DNA from: Pseudomonadota bacterium
GTDB taxonomy: Bacteria; Pseudomonadota; Gammaproteobacteria; Burkholderiales; Methylophilaceae
Length of the DNA: 61,072 bases
Assembly (NCBI GenBank): GCA_029563075.1
Contig: JAKQTN010000055.1
Coordinates: 1-61,072 of the forward strand
Reading direction: 5' to 3'
Shown one piece after another: positions 1-8,650 of the stretch. Position 1 is the stretch's first letter. The number at the start of each line of letters is the position of its first letter. The position numbers and the translations under genes are program-made. Below the pieces are notes generated by a model. It searched no databases, had not been told where the DNA came from, and worked only from the letters and a program-made list of their open reading frames with translations.

Positions 1-21
1 TTAATTATTGGTCTGAAGTAG

Positions 22-963
22 CTAATATTTTCCGCCGGCATCTTTAATCAGCTTCACAATTTCCGGATTTCCTTTTTTTAGCGCATACACGTAAGCGGTC
101 AGGCCGTATTTATCGCGCGCCTTCACGTTGACCTTGTTTTCAAGTAGCAGTTTAACCATTTCCGCTGAATTGGTATCTACTGCTAAGTGCAGGATTGGCG
201 TGCCTTCTGAGTCTTCATGGTCGACGTCGGCGCCTTTTGCAATCAATGTTTTGGCAACTTTCACCTGTGCCTTTTTAACTGCCCAAGTCAATGCTGTCCA
301 GCGTGACTGGTCCTGCTCATCAACATTGGCCCCTTTGTCCAGCATATAGGCCACTGCAGGGGTGTGGCCTTCGCGGGCTGCGTACATCAGCGGTGTTGCG
401 CCAAGCCTGTCGTGTGCGTTGGGCTGCGCGCCCTGTGCCATCAAGGAGGTAATCGTTGGCACATCGCCACTTTTTGCGGCATACATCAATGCTGTTTTAC
501 CGTCATCGCTTTTCGCGTTCGCATCCATGCCGTGCTTAATCATCAAGTCTACAATTTCGTTGTAGCCGGAAGTGGCTGCCATGCCAAACGCACTCCAGCC
601 ACTGTCATCGCGAATTTTTGGGTCTGCGCCTTTTTCCAGAAGCACCTTTGCCGTCGCTACGTGATTTTTCTTGGCAGCGAACATCAGTGCAGTCCAGCCG
701 CCTTTATCTTTGGCATTGACATCCGCACCTTTATTGATGAGCGCCGCGGCTACTTCCGCACGGTCTTTACGCGCCGCATACATCAGCGCGGTGATGCCGT
801 CCGCATCTTTGGTGTTCGCGTTGACGCCGCTTTCCAGCATGGCTTTTACCGTAGCCAAATCTCCTTTAGACGACGCTGTAAGCAGGTAGGGAATGTCCTC
901 TGCAAAGCTTGTTGTGCTTGCTAGGAATAAACACAAACCAAGAAATACGATAAATTTTTTCAA
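22..963 (-). CDS. Exported ankyrin-repeat protein
   Basis: The 313-residue product begins with a signal peptide (MKK, hydrophobic core, ending near TSFAED), so it should be periplasmic. The rest is a run of about eight 33-residue ankyrin repeats, each with the typical G-x-TALMYAA and LL-x-KGADVNA pattern (for example GITALMYAARKDR and GWTALMFAAKKNH). Ankyrin arrays bind proteins; no catalytic domain is attached and the partner is unknown. It lies 1 bp downstream of sucD on the same strand and could be co-transcribed with sucCD. A second, shorter exported ankyrin protein lies at 10367..10852. The fold is certain, the function is not. Confidence 0.9.
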   Translation of the reverse strand: MKKFIVFLGLCLFLASTTSFAEDIPYLLTASSKGDLATVKAMLESGVNANTKDADGITALMYAARKDRAEVAAALINKGADVNAKDKGGWTALMFAAKKNHVATAKVLLEKGADPKIRDDSGWSAFGMAATSGYNEIVDLMIKHGMDANAKSDDGKTALMYAAKSGDVPTITSLMAQGAQPNAHDRLGATPLMYAAREGHTPAVAYMLDKGANVDEQDQSRWTALTWAVKKAQVKVAKTLIAKGADVDHEDSEGTPILHLAVDTNSAEMVKLLLENKVNVKARDKYGLTAYVYALKKGNPEIVKLIKDAGGKY

Positions 964-964
964 T

Positions 965-1846
965 CTATTTACCTTTATTTTTCATTGCTTGCAACACCGC
1001 CTCGCCCAAACCAGCCGGCGATGTAGCTACCACACAGCCAGCATTTTCAAGCGCTTTGATTTTATCTTCGGCACGACCGGATCCGCCCGAGATAATCGCC
1101 CCCGCATGTCCCATACGCTTGCCTTTTGGCGCGGTCAAACCGGCAATATAGGCTGCAACAGGCTTGGTGACGTGATGTTTAATAAAATCCGCTGCGGCTT
1201 CTTCATCAGAGCCGCCGATTTCACCCACCATAATCATTGCCTCAGTTTCAGGATCGGCCTCGAACATGGTCAGGCATTCAATAAAATTCAAGCCTTTAAT
1301 CGGGTCGCCGCCAATACCCACGCAGGTGGTTTGACCCAAACCCAGCGCAGTCGTTTGATGCACTGCCTCATAAGTGAGCGTGCCGGAGCGCGACACCACG
1401 CCCACCTTGCCGCGCAGGTGAATGCTGCCCGGCATGATGCCGATCTTGCATTCATTCGGCGTGATAATACCTGGGCAATTAGGGCCGATTAATTTAGCGC
1501 CATTGGCTTTAAGAGATGCTTTCACATTCAGCATATCTAATACCGGAATGCCCTCTGTAATGCACACGATCAACTCAATACCTGCATCAGCTGCTTCCAA
1601 AATGGAATCTGCTGCATATGCTGGCGGCACGTAAATCACACTGGCATTGGCCTGCGTTTCGCGCACAGCCTCGCGCATGGTGTTAAATACGGGCAAATTC
1701 AAGTGTAACTGGCCACCTTTGCCAGGCGTGACGCCGCCCACCATCTGCGTGCCATAAGCCAGTGCCTGCTCGGAGTGAAACGTACCTTGCTTTCCGGTAA
1801 AGCCCTGGCAAAGCACTTTGGTATTTTTGTTCACTAAAATGCTCAT
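965..1846 (-). CDS. sucD: Succinyl-CoA synthetase alpha subunit
   Basis: The 293-residue protein is the CoA-binding, phosphohistidine-carrying subunit of succinate-CoA ligase (TCA cycle, cytoplasm). It starts [26 protein letters not shown], almost as in E. coli SucD. It keeps the CoA loop (FTGKQGT), the [11 protein letters not shown] segment and the [11 protein letters not shown] motif with the phosphorylated histidine. Its start overlaps the end of sucC by 4 bp (ATGA), which indicates translational coupling. Malate thiokinase alpha (MtkB) of serine-cycle methylotrophs is a close paralogue. The near-E. coli sequence and the absence of serine-cycle neighbours favour SucD. Confidence 0.95.
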   Translation of the reverse strand: MSILVNKNTKVLCQGFTGKQGTFHSEQALAYGTQMVGGVTPGKGGQLHLNLPVFNTMREAVRETQANASVIYVPPAYAADSILEAADAGIELIVCITEGIPVLDMLNVKASLKANGAKLIGPNCPGIITPNECKIGIMPGSIHLRGKVGVVSRSGTLTYEAVHQTTALGLGQTTCVGIGGDPIKGLNFIECLTMFEADPETEAMIMVGEIGGSDEEAAADFIKHHVTKPVAAYIAGLTAPKGKRMGHAGAIISGGSGRAEDKIKALENAGCVVATSPAGLGEAVLQAMKNKGK

Positions 1847-3006
1847 GCTGCCACCGCCTTTACCGCTTGCTTGGCAGCGTCTGTCAGGTTTTCTGCCGAA
1901 ATAATATTTAATCCACTCTCGCGTAACATTTGTTTGCCTAATTCAACGTTTGTGCCTTCCAAACGGACGACAACGGGGATGGTCATGCCGACTTCTTTTA
2001 CTGCGGTAATAATTCCGGTGGCGATAATGTCGCAGCGCATGATGCCGCCAAAAATATTGACTAGAATGGCTTTTACATTGCTATCCGCAAGGATGATTTT
2101 GAAAGCTTTGGATACGGTTTCCGCTGTCGCGCCACCGCCTACATCCAGGAAATTGGCCGGCATGCCGCCATGTAGTTTGATCAGATCCATGGTTGCCATG
2201 GCAAGCCCGGCACCATTGACCATGCAGCCGATATTGCCGTTAAGCGCGATATAATTGAGCCCTGCCTCGTGCGCGATAGCTTCTTTGGCGTCTTCCTGGC
2301 TCCAGTCGCGCTGTTCGGAGAGTGATTTCTGGCGATACAGCGCGTTGTCATCCACGCTCATTTTGCAGTCGAGCGCGACTAGCTTGCCATCGGTTGTGAC
2401 GATGAGCGGGTTAATTTCCAGCAGGCTTAAATCATTCTCTTTGAAGAGTTTGTACAAGCCTTTTAGTAGCCTAGTAAAAGCAGCTATTTGCTCGCTGCTT
2501 AACCCTAATTGAAAAGCTAAATTACGTGCCTGAAAATCCACCAAGCCATTGAGCGGATCGCACACTTCCTGCAGGATTTTATCGGGCTGTGTCGCCGCGA
2601 TTTCTTCAATATCCATGCCGCCTGCGGAGGAGGCCACAACTACAACACGCTCCAGGCTTCTATCTACCAACATCGATAAATACAATTCGCGCGCAATCGG
2701 CAGCGTTTCCTCGACGAGTACCTGACTCACCATTTGCCCATCGGGGGCATTCTGGTAAGTAATTAGATGTTTGCCAAGCAGGGTTTTTGCTGTCGCTTCA
2801 ACCTCGGCGGCAGATTTGACGAGTTTTACACCACCCGCTTTACCGCGGCCGCCTGCGTGGATTTGCGCTTTGACCACATAAGCGTTCGATTGGATAGCAT
2901 TGGCTGCATTTACAGCTGCAGCAGCATCGCCAGCAACCGCACCAATAGGAGTTGGCAGGCCATATTGTTTTAATAAAAGTTTGGCTTGATATTCATGAAG
3001 ATTCAT
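1843..3006 (-). CDS. sucC: Succinyl-CoA synthetase beta subunit
   Basis: The 387-residue ATP-grasp subunit provides the nucleotide and succinate sites of succinate-CoA ligase. It starts [20 protein letters not shown], contains the [16 protein letters not shown] loop and ends with the family-typical [13 protein letters not shown] block. Length matches E. coli SucC (388). It is the first gene of the sucC-sucD pair (4 bp overlap). No sucAB or other TCA genes are visible here, so the pair stands alone, unlike the E. coli sdh-suc cluster. Confidence 0.95.
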   Translation of the reverse strand: MNLHEYQAKLLLKQYGLPTPIGAVAGDAAAAVNAANAIQSNAYVVKAQIHAGGRGKAGGVKLVKSAAEVEATAKTLLGKHLITYQNAPDGQMVSQVLVEETLPIARELYLSMLVDRSLERVVVVASSAGGMDIEEIAATQPDKILQEVCDPLNGLVDFQARNLAFQLGLSSEQIAAFTRLLKGLYKLFKENDLSLLEINPLIVTTDGKLVALDCKMSVDDNALYRQKSLSEQRDWSQEDAKEAIAHEAGLNYIALNGNIGCMVNGAGLAMATMDLIKLHGGMPANFLDVGGGATAETVSKAFKIILADSNVKAILVNIFGGIMRCDIIATGIITAVKEVGMTIPVVVRLEGTNVELGKQMLRESGLNIISAENLTDAAKQAVKAVAA

Positions 3007-3027
3007 TTTAGGCTGATTCAGTTTTTA

Positions 3028-3057
3028 ATTTTAATTGCAGATGATATTTTCGCGCAA
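3028..3057 (-). promoter_or_regulatory. Possible sigma-70 promoter of sucCD
   Basis: On the minus strand TTGCGC (3057-3052) and TAAAAT (3033-3028) are separated by 18 bp, with the -10 ending 21 bp before the sucC ATG. The -35 match is only partial. Confidence 0.3.
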
Positions 3058-3078
3058 AAGCCGAGTTGAAGCTAGTAA

Positions 3079-3119
3079 AAAAGCCATGCCTGGACTTAAT
3101 GTAATTCGGCATGGCTTTT
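3079..3119 (-). terminator. Rho-independent terminator of the cytochrome gene
   Basis: A perfect 12-bp inverted repeat (AAAAGCCATGCC / GGCATGGCTTTT) with a 17-nt loop. Read on the minus strand it follows the stop of the 3148..3918 gene and runs into a T-tract. The A/T flanks on both sides mean it could work in either direction. Confidence 0.75.
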
Positions 3120-3147
3120 CTTTATTCGTTATTAATCAGCTAGGTTG

Positions 3148-3918
3148 CTATAAATCAGATTCCCAGGCGTTGCCATATACTTTGCCATTACGCGACAGAA
3201 TAAACATCTGGTACATGCTCACCACCCACATATACGCCGAAGCTGCGCTGTAGCCGATGCCGCCGATGATGGTAAGCCAAGCGAAACTGGGGCTGAGTTT
3301 AGTCAGCCACCATGAGAATACGTCCATAATCAAAAAGCCGAACGGGAATGCAATCACTAGAATTTTCAGCTTTTTTGGTACGTTTACTGCAAAGCTGAAA
3401 ATAAAGCCTACAAAAAAGAAAATAAAAGCGATGCCGAATAAATGGATATGCGACACCCTGGTCAGCCCTTCAACCGTTGCGCCTTCATTGAGAGCGGCAG
3501 CTTTTTTGACTTCCTCAAACTTGGTGAAATCGGGAATGCCAGGAATTTGGCTGTGACACATGACGCAGTATTGCGCGAATACCGCTTTGTAATGCGGCTC
3601 CCATTCCGATTCCGGCGAGCCGTTCTGTGCCCATTTGACGATGTCCTGGCGCACTTCAAGCGGCGCTTTATCTTTCATGGAACCATTGAGCTTGCTCGCC
3701 AGTTTGCTGCCGCTACGGTCGCCATAATAGCTGTAGACAATGTCATCTATCGAAAGCCCGGTTTTGCCGTCAGCCAGGCCGTGCGTGAGCATGATTTGCA
3801 GCCCGGCCATACATAAGCCCAAGCCTATCACAAGCAGATAGCCCGCAAAAAGTGCCTTGATAGCTGCAGGCATGTTGGGCAGATTCAGCCAGGCCAGATT
3901 TGGAGGAGCGGGTTTCAT
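3148..3918 (-). CDS. Membrane-anchored monohaem cytochrome c-like protein
   Basis: The 256-residue protein has one N-terminal membrane segment (about residues 21-45), then a soluble domain of about 110 residues with a single c-haem site CVMCH (118-122). Three hydrophobic segments follow (about 160-180, 186-205, 213-240). The N-terminal segment and haem placement suggest a periplasmic haem domain carried on a four-helix membrane anchor, with HIHLFGIAF as a possible extra haem or quinone ligand region. It should take part in respiratory electron transfer; donor and acceptor are unknown. It is monocistronic, with its own terminator, and divergent from serB. I cannot assign it to a named oxidoreductase. 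Confidence 0.75.
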   Translation of the reverse strand: MKPAPPNLAWLNLPNMPAAIKALFAGYLLVIGLGLCMAGLQIMLTHGLADGKTGLSIDDIVYSYYGDRSGSKLASKLNGSMKDKAPLEVRQDIVKWAQNGSPESEWEPHYKAVFAQYCVMCHSQIPGIPDFTKFEEVKKAAALNEGATVEGLTRVSHIHLFGIAFIFFFVGFIFSFAVNVPKKLKILVIAFPFGFLIMDVFSWWLTKLSPSFAWLTIIGGIGYSAASAYMWVVSMYQMFILSRNGKVYGNAWESDL

Positions 3919-3998
3919 GGTGCGCTTTCTAAATAGGAGTTAAAAAATCATATCATCCAAGCGTCAATTAACAAAGACACTACGTGGTAGGGCGCCAC

Positions 3999-4007
3999 TG
4001 TTATAAT
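3999..4007 (+). promoter_or_regulatory. Extended -10 promoter of serB
   Basis: TGTTATAAT, a consensus extended -10 element (TGnTATAAT), ends 30 bp before the chosen serB ATG. No good -35 is present, as expected for an extended -10 promoter. Its position supports the downstream ATG rather than one at 3984. Confidence 0.55.
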
Positions 4008-4037
4008 GCCATTTTTCTCATTCTTTCGGGTTATTTC

Positions 4038-4877
4038 ATGCGTTTAGTTGTTCAAGGCCGCGCGATTACCGTCGCGCATCTCACCCACATTCACCGTTTA
4101 ATTGGCGGCAGCACACAGTTTATGCAGATTGCTGAACATGCCTATTATTTGCCAACTAACGAGACCGACATTGAAGCTGTGCGTGCCTTTTGTGCCGAGC
4201 AGCAGATTGACTGCGCCTTTGTGCCGGATAACCAGCGTTTGAACCGTTATGGACTGTGTGTGATGGACATGGACTCGACGCTGATCAATATCGAGTGCAT
4301 CGATGAAATCGCCGCTATGATGGGCATCAAACCCGAAATTTCCAAAATTACCGAAGCCGCCATGCGCGGCGAACTGGACTTTGCAGCCAGCCTGAGAAAG
4401 CGTGTGACTTTATTGAAAGGGCTGGATGAATCAGCCTTGCAGCGCGTGATTGACGAACGCCTGCAAGCCAATCCGGGCGCACATGAATGGATTGCTGCCT
4501 GCAAAGCTAACAATATCAAAACCATGGTGGTGTCTGGCGGTTTCACCATGTTTGCCAATCACGTCAAAGCTTTGCTTGGCCTGGATTATGCGGTATCGAA
4601 TACTTTTGAGATTGTTGACGGAAAACTCACCGGCCATATTCTGGGCGACATCGTGGATGCAGATAGAAAAGCGCAGGAATTGCTGAAGCTGCGCGATCAA
4701 TTAGGTCTGAAGCCGGAACAAACCATCGGTATCGGCGATGGCGCGAACGACCTCAAGATGATGTCAGCCGCCGGAGTGGGTGTGGCTTACCATGCAAAAC
4801 CCATTGTGCAGCAACAGGCGACTTATGCGCTGAATCACACCGGGTTAGACGGTGTGATAAATTTGTTCACCGCTTAA
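4038..4877 (+). CDS. serB: Phosphoserine phosphatase
   Basis: A HAD-superfamily phosphatase that makes L-serine from O-phosphoserine, the last step of the phosphorylated serine pathway. The 279-residue form starts MRLVVQG. The open frame extends to 3984, but that extension would contain the promoter and has no homology-like character. The nucleophile motif DMDST is at residues 77-81, VSGGF is the second HAD motif, and GDGANDLKMM is the magnesium-binding motif near the C terminus. A short N-terminal part precedes the catalytic domain. Its 3' end overlaps the convergent ferritin-like gene by 4 bp. Confidence 0.93.
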   Translation: MRLVVQGRAITVAHLTHIHRLIGGSTQFMQIAEHAYYLPTNETDIEAVRAFCAEQQIDCAFVPDNQRLNRYGLCVMDMDSTLINIECIDEIAAMMGIKPEISKITEAAMRGELDFAASLRKRVTLLKGLDESALQRVIDERLQANPGAHEWIAACKANNIKTMVVSGGFTMFANHVKALLGLDYAVSNTFEIVDGKLTGHILGDIVDADRKAQELLKLRDQLGLKPEQTIGIGDGANDLKMMSAAGVGVAYHAKPIVQQQATYALNHTGLDGVINLFTA

Positions 4878-5665
4878 ATCAACAACGCCAATTCTGCATC
4901 GCTGAAACCCGCTTTACGCCTTGCTTCCAGGTTGAATGGCCTGCGCAGTTTGGGCGCATTGTATTGTTTGGCCAAGTTGTCATAAGTGGCAATCGGTTCC
5001 AGCACGCGCTTTTCGCACAGCCAGTTAAACCAGTGGTTGCCTATCGCCACGTGTCCAATTTCATCGCGCAGAATAATGTCGAGAATATTGGCGGCTTTGG
5101 TATCGCCTATCTGCGCCAGTTTGTTGCGTAACGGCGGGGAGGCATCCAAGCCGCGCGCTTCCATGGTGCGCGGCACTAAAGCCATGCGAGCAAGTACGTC
5201 ACTAGCAGTTTTGTCCGCCATTTCCCATAAGCTGTTGTGGCCAGTAAAATCACCGTAAGCGTAGCCCATGGTTTGCAGGTGCGTGTTGAGCAGGCTGAAA
5301 TGATAGGCTTCTTCAGCCGCCACTTTAAGCCAGTCTTGGTAATAGCTTTCCGGCATTCCATTAAAGCGCCAGATCGCATCCAGTGCCAGATTGATCGCAT
5401 TAAACTCAATATGCGCAAGCGCGTGGATTAAGGCAGCGCGGCCTTCCTCTGTGCGCATGGAACGTTTCCCTACTTCGAGCGGAGAGACCAATTCTGGCTT
5501 AACGGGGCGGCCGGGAATCGGTAAAGCTGATGTTAACTCGACTGCAGCGTTAAGGCGGATATCGCCCGCTTGCCAAGACTGATACAGCGCAGCAACACCA
5601 GCAGCTTTCTGGTCAGCACCACTCTCAGCTAGCCAGGCTAACGCACTTTGACGTAGTTCTTTCAA
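4874..5665 (-). CDS. DUF455 ferritin-like protein
   Basis: This 263-residue cytoplasmic protein belongs to the DUF455 family of ferritin-like four-helix proteins, common in Betaproteobacteria. The expected carboxylate/histidine metal ligands are visible: HIEFNA (85-90), EEAYHF (118-123) and RDEIGHVAIG (200-209), the E-x-x-H spacing of a di-iron site. The family's reaction is not established. It lies 15 bp upstream of nothing but the end of the lipoprotein gene at 5680 and ends tail-to-tail with serB. The di-iron assignment is inferred from the motif pattern. Confidence 0.85.
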   Translation of the reverse strand: MKELRQSALAWLAESGADQKAAGVAALYQSWQAGDIRLNAAVELTSALPIPGRPVKPELVSPLEVGKRSMRTEEGRAALIHALAHIEFNAINLALDAIWRFNGMPESYYQDWLKVAAEEAYHFSLLNTHLQTMGYAYGDFTGHNSLWEMADKTASDVLARMALVPRTMEARGLDASPPLRNKLAQIGDTKAANILDIILRDEIGHVAIGNHWFNWLCEKRVLEPIATYDNLAKQYNAPKLRRPFNLEARRKAGFSDAELALLI

Positions 5666-5679
5666 TTATTCTGAATCAA

Positions 5680-6552
5680 TTACTTGAGCGGTATAAAGTC
5701 CAGCTCGCCAGCGTACATGTCGGGCACCATTAAATAGGCTTCATCTTTGGTAATAGCAATATCCGCAGCCGATTGATATCCACTTTTTAACAGTGTGACT
5801 TCGCCCTTGGTATTAATGCTAAACACTTTGCCATTTTTCCAGTCACTTACGTACATGGTGCCATTAGAGTGGTGAACTACGCCATCGCCACCGCCAAAAC
5901 CCTCGGCGATGTCTGTCAAAGCTTGTGTTTGCTGGTTAAGGCTATATAGCACACCAGAAGTAAAATCGACATAAATCAACACGTTACCAGTGTCATCCGC
6001 CAGCAAGCCATTGGGCGCCATTACCCGCGCGTCCTGCTTGCCGTCTATGAGCAATTTCACTTCCCCTCGCGGGTTAATTTTATAAATCGCCCCACCCTTG
6101 CCGGTTTTCATCACATCGCCACTATCGCTGACGTATAAATTGCCTTGCGGGTCGGCTTCCAGATCGTTCAGAAACTGCGGCATGGCGGGAAATGCCTCGG
6201 CTGGCACAAACACACCTACTTTGCCCTCTGGCGTAATTTTCATGATTTTGTTTTTATCTGCTACATACAGGTTTTCGCCGATCATCGCCAAGCCTTTCGG
6301 GTCATCTAAGCCGCTGGCATAAATTGAAGCCTTGCCGTTTTTATCAATCATGCTAATCCGGCCGTCACCATCTTTGTCAAATTTGTTAATTTCAGAAATG
6401 AAAATACGGCCATCTTTGGCTTGCACTACCGATTCCGGCGTTTTCAGGCCTGTGATTTTTCCTCCGGCAGAAAGCTGATCGCTGGGGTTCTGCACACAGC
6501 CTGCACTCGTCGCGGCCAAAGTGGCGATTGCTAATATAATTATTTTTCTCAT
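5680..6552 (-). CDS. NHL/SMP-30-type beta-propeller lipoprotein
   Basis: The 290-residue product has a lipoprotein signal peptide ending TSAGC, with Cys19 as the lipidated residue. The mature part is a six-bladed beta-propeller of the SMP-30/gluconolactonase/NHL type: repeated G-x-I/V-Y blades such as GLAMIGENLYVADKNKIMKI and NDLEADPQGNLYVSDSG. An acidic DKDGDGRIS segment near residue 60 resembles an EF-hand calcium loop. It may be a sugar-lactone hydrolase or a non-catalytic binding propeller. It is read in the direction of the DUF455 gene, 14 bp away, and may be co-transcribed with it. Confidence 0.8.
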   Translation of the reverse strand: MRKIIILAIATLAATSAGCVQNPSDQLSAGGKITGLKTPESVVQAKDGRIFISEINKFDKDGDGRISMIDKNGKASIYASGLDDPKGLAMIGENLYVADKNKIMKITPEGKVGVFVPAEAFPAMPQFLNDLEADPQGNLYVSDSGDVMKTGKGGAIYKINPRGEVKLLIDGKQDARVMAPNGLLADDTGNVLIYVDFTSGVLYSLNQQTQALTDIAEGFGGGDGVVHHSNGTMYVSDWKNGKVFSINTKGEVTLLKSGYQSAADIAITKDEAYLMVPDMYAGELDFIPLK

Positions 6553-6774
6553 GAACTCTGATTCCTTTAGCGGGATTTAGTAATAAAATTTTGCAGCAGG
6601 CAAATTATCTAGGCTATTGCAAATCGATTTTGTGTTATCCAAACTGGCTTTATTCACGGTAGGTAATATTACTTGGTTTGTGTATTATTAGCAACAAAGG
6701 AGATATATTAAGCAATGTAATGAATAGGCAAGCGACAAGTGTTTTTACATTTCATACATCCTAAAAAGACACCA

Positions 6775-7368
6775 TTAAAATGACATTGCCCGGATTTTTG
6801 GCGTGGGAAGCAGGGTGACCATGCTACATGGAGTGTCTGTGCTACCTGTAAGGGTAGGGGTGTTAATGATGGCTTGCAGGGTCTGATCTGTTTTCATTTT
6901 TCCTATAGCATTCTGCATGGCAACGTCATAAGCATCATGTACACGTTTGCTATTTTGTATGTCGAGATAACCATGTACTTTCGATTCCCCCACATATTCG
7001 CCTACTAATTTACCCACACCAGAGTAAACCTTTGCACTAATTGTGCCATAGTAAATCAGCGATTGAGGGTTATAGAACATGCGAGGCTGAATCCACACCA
7101 AGGTTTTTCCTGATTGATTGCCTTCACACATGCTTACATTGCCATATTCTTTTTCTAACCTTTCTTTCGCGACCTTTTCTACGACAGGGCCTTGTGCAAA
7201 CCAGTAATCATAGTAAAAATGCCAGAGCTTGATCTGGTTCGTATATTCCTGAGGATTGATATAAATCAGCATGTTAGGTTTGCTGGTATCTTCAGCCTGT
7301 GCATGATTGATCGAAATCAATAAAGTTATTGCTAAACATGTCATCCGTATCAATTTCTCAACTCTCAT
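6775..7368 (-). CDS. Exported protein of unknown function
   Basis: A 197-residue product with a signal peptide (cleavage near NHAQA-ED). The start is supported by an AAGGAG box 6 bp upstream. The mature protein is rich in aromatic residues (LWHFYYDYWFAQGP) and ends with a short tail containing one cysteine; a second cysteine sits mid-protein (VSMCEGN), so a periplasmic disulfide is possible. It lies 41 bp after the sorbosone-dehydrogenase-like gene on the same strand. I recognise no family. The 222 bp downstream to 6553 hold no gene I can support. Confidence 0.7.
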   Translation of the reverse strand: MRVEKLIRMTCLAITLLISINHAQAEDTSKPNMLIYINPQEYTNQIKLWHFYYDYWFAQGPVVEKVAKERLEKEYGNVSMCEGNQSGKTLVWIQPRMFYNPQSLIYYGTISAKVYSGVGKLVGEYVGESKVHGYLDIQNSKRVHDAYDVAMQNAIGKMKTDQTLQAIINTPTLTGSTDTPCSMVTLLPTPKIRAMSF

Positions 7369-7409
7369 GTTAATCTCCTTCGGTTTTTTATTTAGAGACT
7401 CAATTGCTG

Positions 7410-8636
7410 CTAATTAGATGTATAACTAATCCGGTAGATATAGCCTGCGCGGTCATCCGATACGTATAATGCGCCATCGGGGCCGGCAATCACATCCACA
7501 GGCCGACCCCATGCTCGGTTATTATCGAGCCAGCCGGTGGCGAAATCAACTACTTCGACAGGATTTTCGCCCTTAAATTTCACGCGCACCAGTTTGTAGC
7601 CGCTTAATTGATCACGATTCCACGAGCCATGCAGTGCGACAATCGCATCGCTTTTATATTCGGCGGGAAAATTGGATTTGTCCAGGAAGGTCACGCCTAT
7701 CGGTGTGGAATGCGAGGTGAATGTGATGGCGGGCGGTGTGCTGTTTTTGCAGAAATTATCCGGGCCGGCAAAATTCGGGTCTTCCGTCATTTCTTTTATG
7801 TTGTCGGGTTTGCCCCAGCAGTGCGGCCAGCCATAATGTTTGCCCCGCTCTATTTTGTTAAGGTGTTCAGGCGGAAGCTCATCATTCACTTTACCGCCTT
7901 TTTTGTCAGAACGCATATCCGAGCCATTATTGGTAGCGAACATGCTGCCCGTTTTCGGGTGCCAGGCAAAGCCCTGGCTGTTGCGCAAACCGCGCGCCCA
8001 TGTCGGGTTTGCAGCGTGCCGACCAACTGTTTCCAGACCGCCTGCAGGCTTGCCCTCCAGCGTATAACGCAAAATCGTCGCCCGCAGCGGGTCGTCCTCT
8101 AAACATACATTGCAGCTGGAGCCGACGTTGATATACAGATAATTATCCGGCCCGACTTTAATGGTTTTGAGCGTATGCCCGCCGCTGGGCAGGTTTTTAA
8201 TCAAGGGTTTAGGTGTAGACCAGACGCCATTTTTCTGCGTGAGCTTTACCACGCTATCTTGGTTCGCCACCAGTAAATCATTCCCTACAAAAGCCAACCC
8301 ATTGGGCGCATTGAGCTTATCAGAAACCAGAACAGGTGCCTCGGAGAGCCCGTCCCTATTGGCATCTGACAGCATGAGCACCTGATTGCTTTTGCCGAGG
8401 GAGACAAACAGATTGCCTGATTGATCGAATGCCAGCATGCGCGGGCCAGCGAAATATTCGGCACCGGCTCCGTTGAGTTTGGCAAACACGGTGACTTCGA
8501 ACCCTGCTGGCAGCGCAAGGTTAAGCGCTGCCGGCGGCTTTGCAACGTCAGCAACTTGTGTGCAGCCTATGCCAGGTAGGCCGCATAGGCCCATGGTAAG
8601 AATAATGCCAAGTTTTGAAATAATCGTTTTGGACAT
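7410..8636 (-). CDS. PQQ-dependent sugar (sorbosone/glucose) dehydrogenase-like protein
   Basis: The 408-residue exported beta-propeller belongs to the soluble PQQ glucose/sorbosone dehydrogenase family. The signal peptide ends near Cys25 (GIGC), a borderline lipobox. Family blocks are visible: GHTLKTIKVGPDNYLYINVGSSCNVC, WARGLRNSQGFAWHP, KHYGWPHCWG and ADGALYVSDDRAG-type C-terminal blades. Members oxidise aldoses with PQQ in the periplasm; the true substrate is unknown. The extra cysteines (SSCNVC) suggest a disulfide. It follows fccB by 14 bp, so it is probably the third gene of a transcript fccA-fccB-this. Confidence 0.85.
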   Translation of the reverse strand: MSKTIISKLGIILTMGLCGLPGIGCTQVADVAKPPAALNLALPAGFEVTVFAKLNGAGAEYFAGPRMLAFDQSGNLFVSLGKSNQVLMLSDANRDGLSEAPVLVSDKLNAPNGLAFVGNDLLVANQDSVVKLTQKNGVWSTPKPLIKNLPSGGHTLKTIKVGPDNYLYINVGSSCNVCLEDDPLRATILRYTLEGKPAGGLETVGRHAANPTWARGLRNSQGFAWHPKTGSMFATNNGSDMRSDKKGGKVNDELPPEHLNKIERGKHYGWPHCWGKPDNIKEMTEDPNFAGPDNFCKNSTPPAITFTSHSTPIGVTFLDKSNFPAEYKSDAIVALHGSWNRDQLSGYKLVRVKFKGENPVEVVDFATGWLDNNRAWGRPVDVIAGPDGALYVSDDRAGYIYRISYTSN

Positions 8637-8650
8637 GTGATCAGCGAAGA

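Noticed and set aside
364-924. Long plus-strand frame opposite the ankyrin gene
   Set aside because: It is a mirror frame of the repetitive ankyrin codons, with no plausible protein character or ribosome-binding site.
893-1492. 199-codon plus-strand frame opposite sucD
   Set aside because: Antisense shadow of a strongly conserved gene.
965-3006. Malate thiokinase (mtkAB) instead of sucCD
   Set aside because: The sequence is very close to E. coli SucC and SucD, and no serine-cycle genes adjoin. A phylogeny would settle it.
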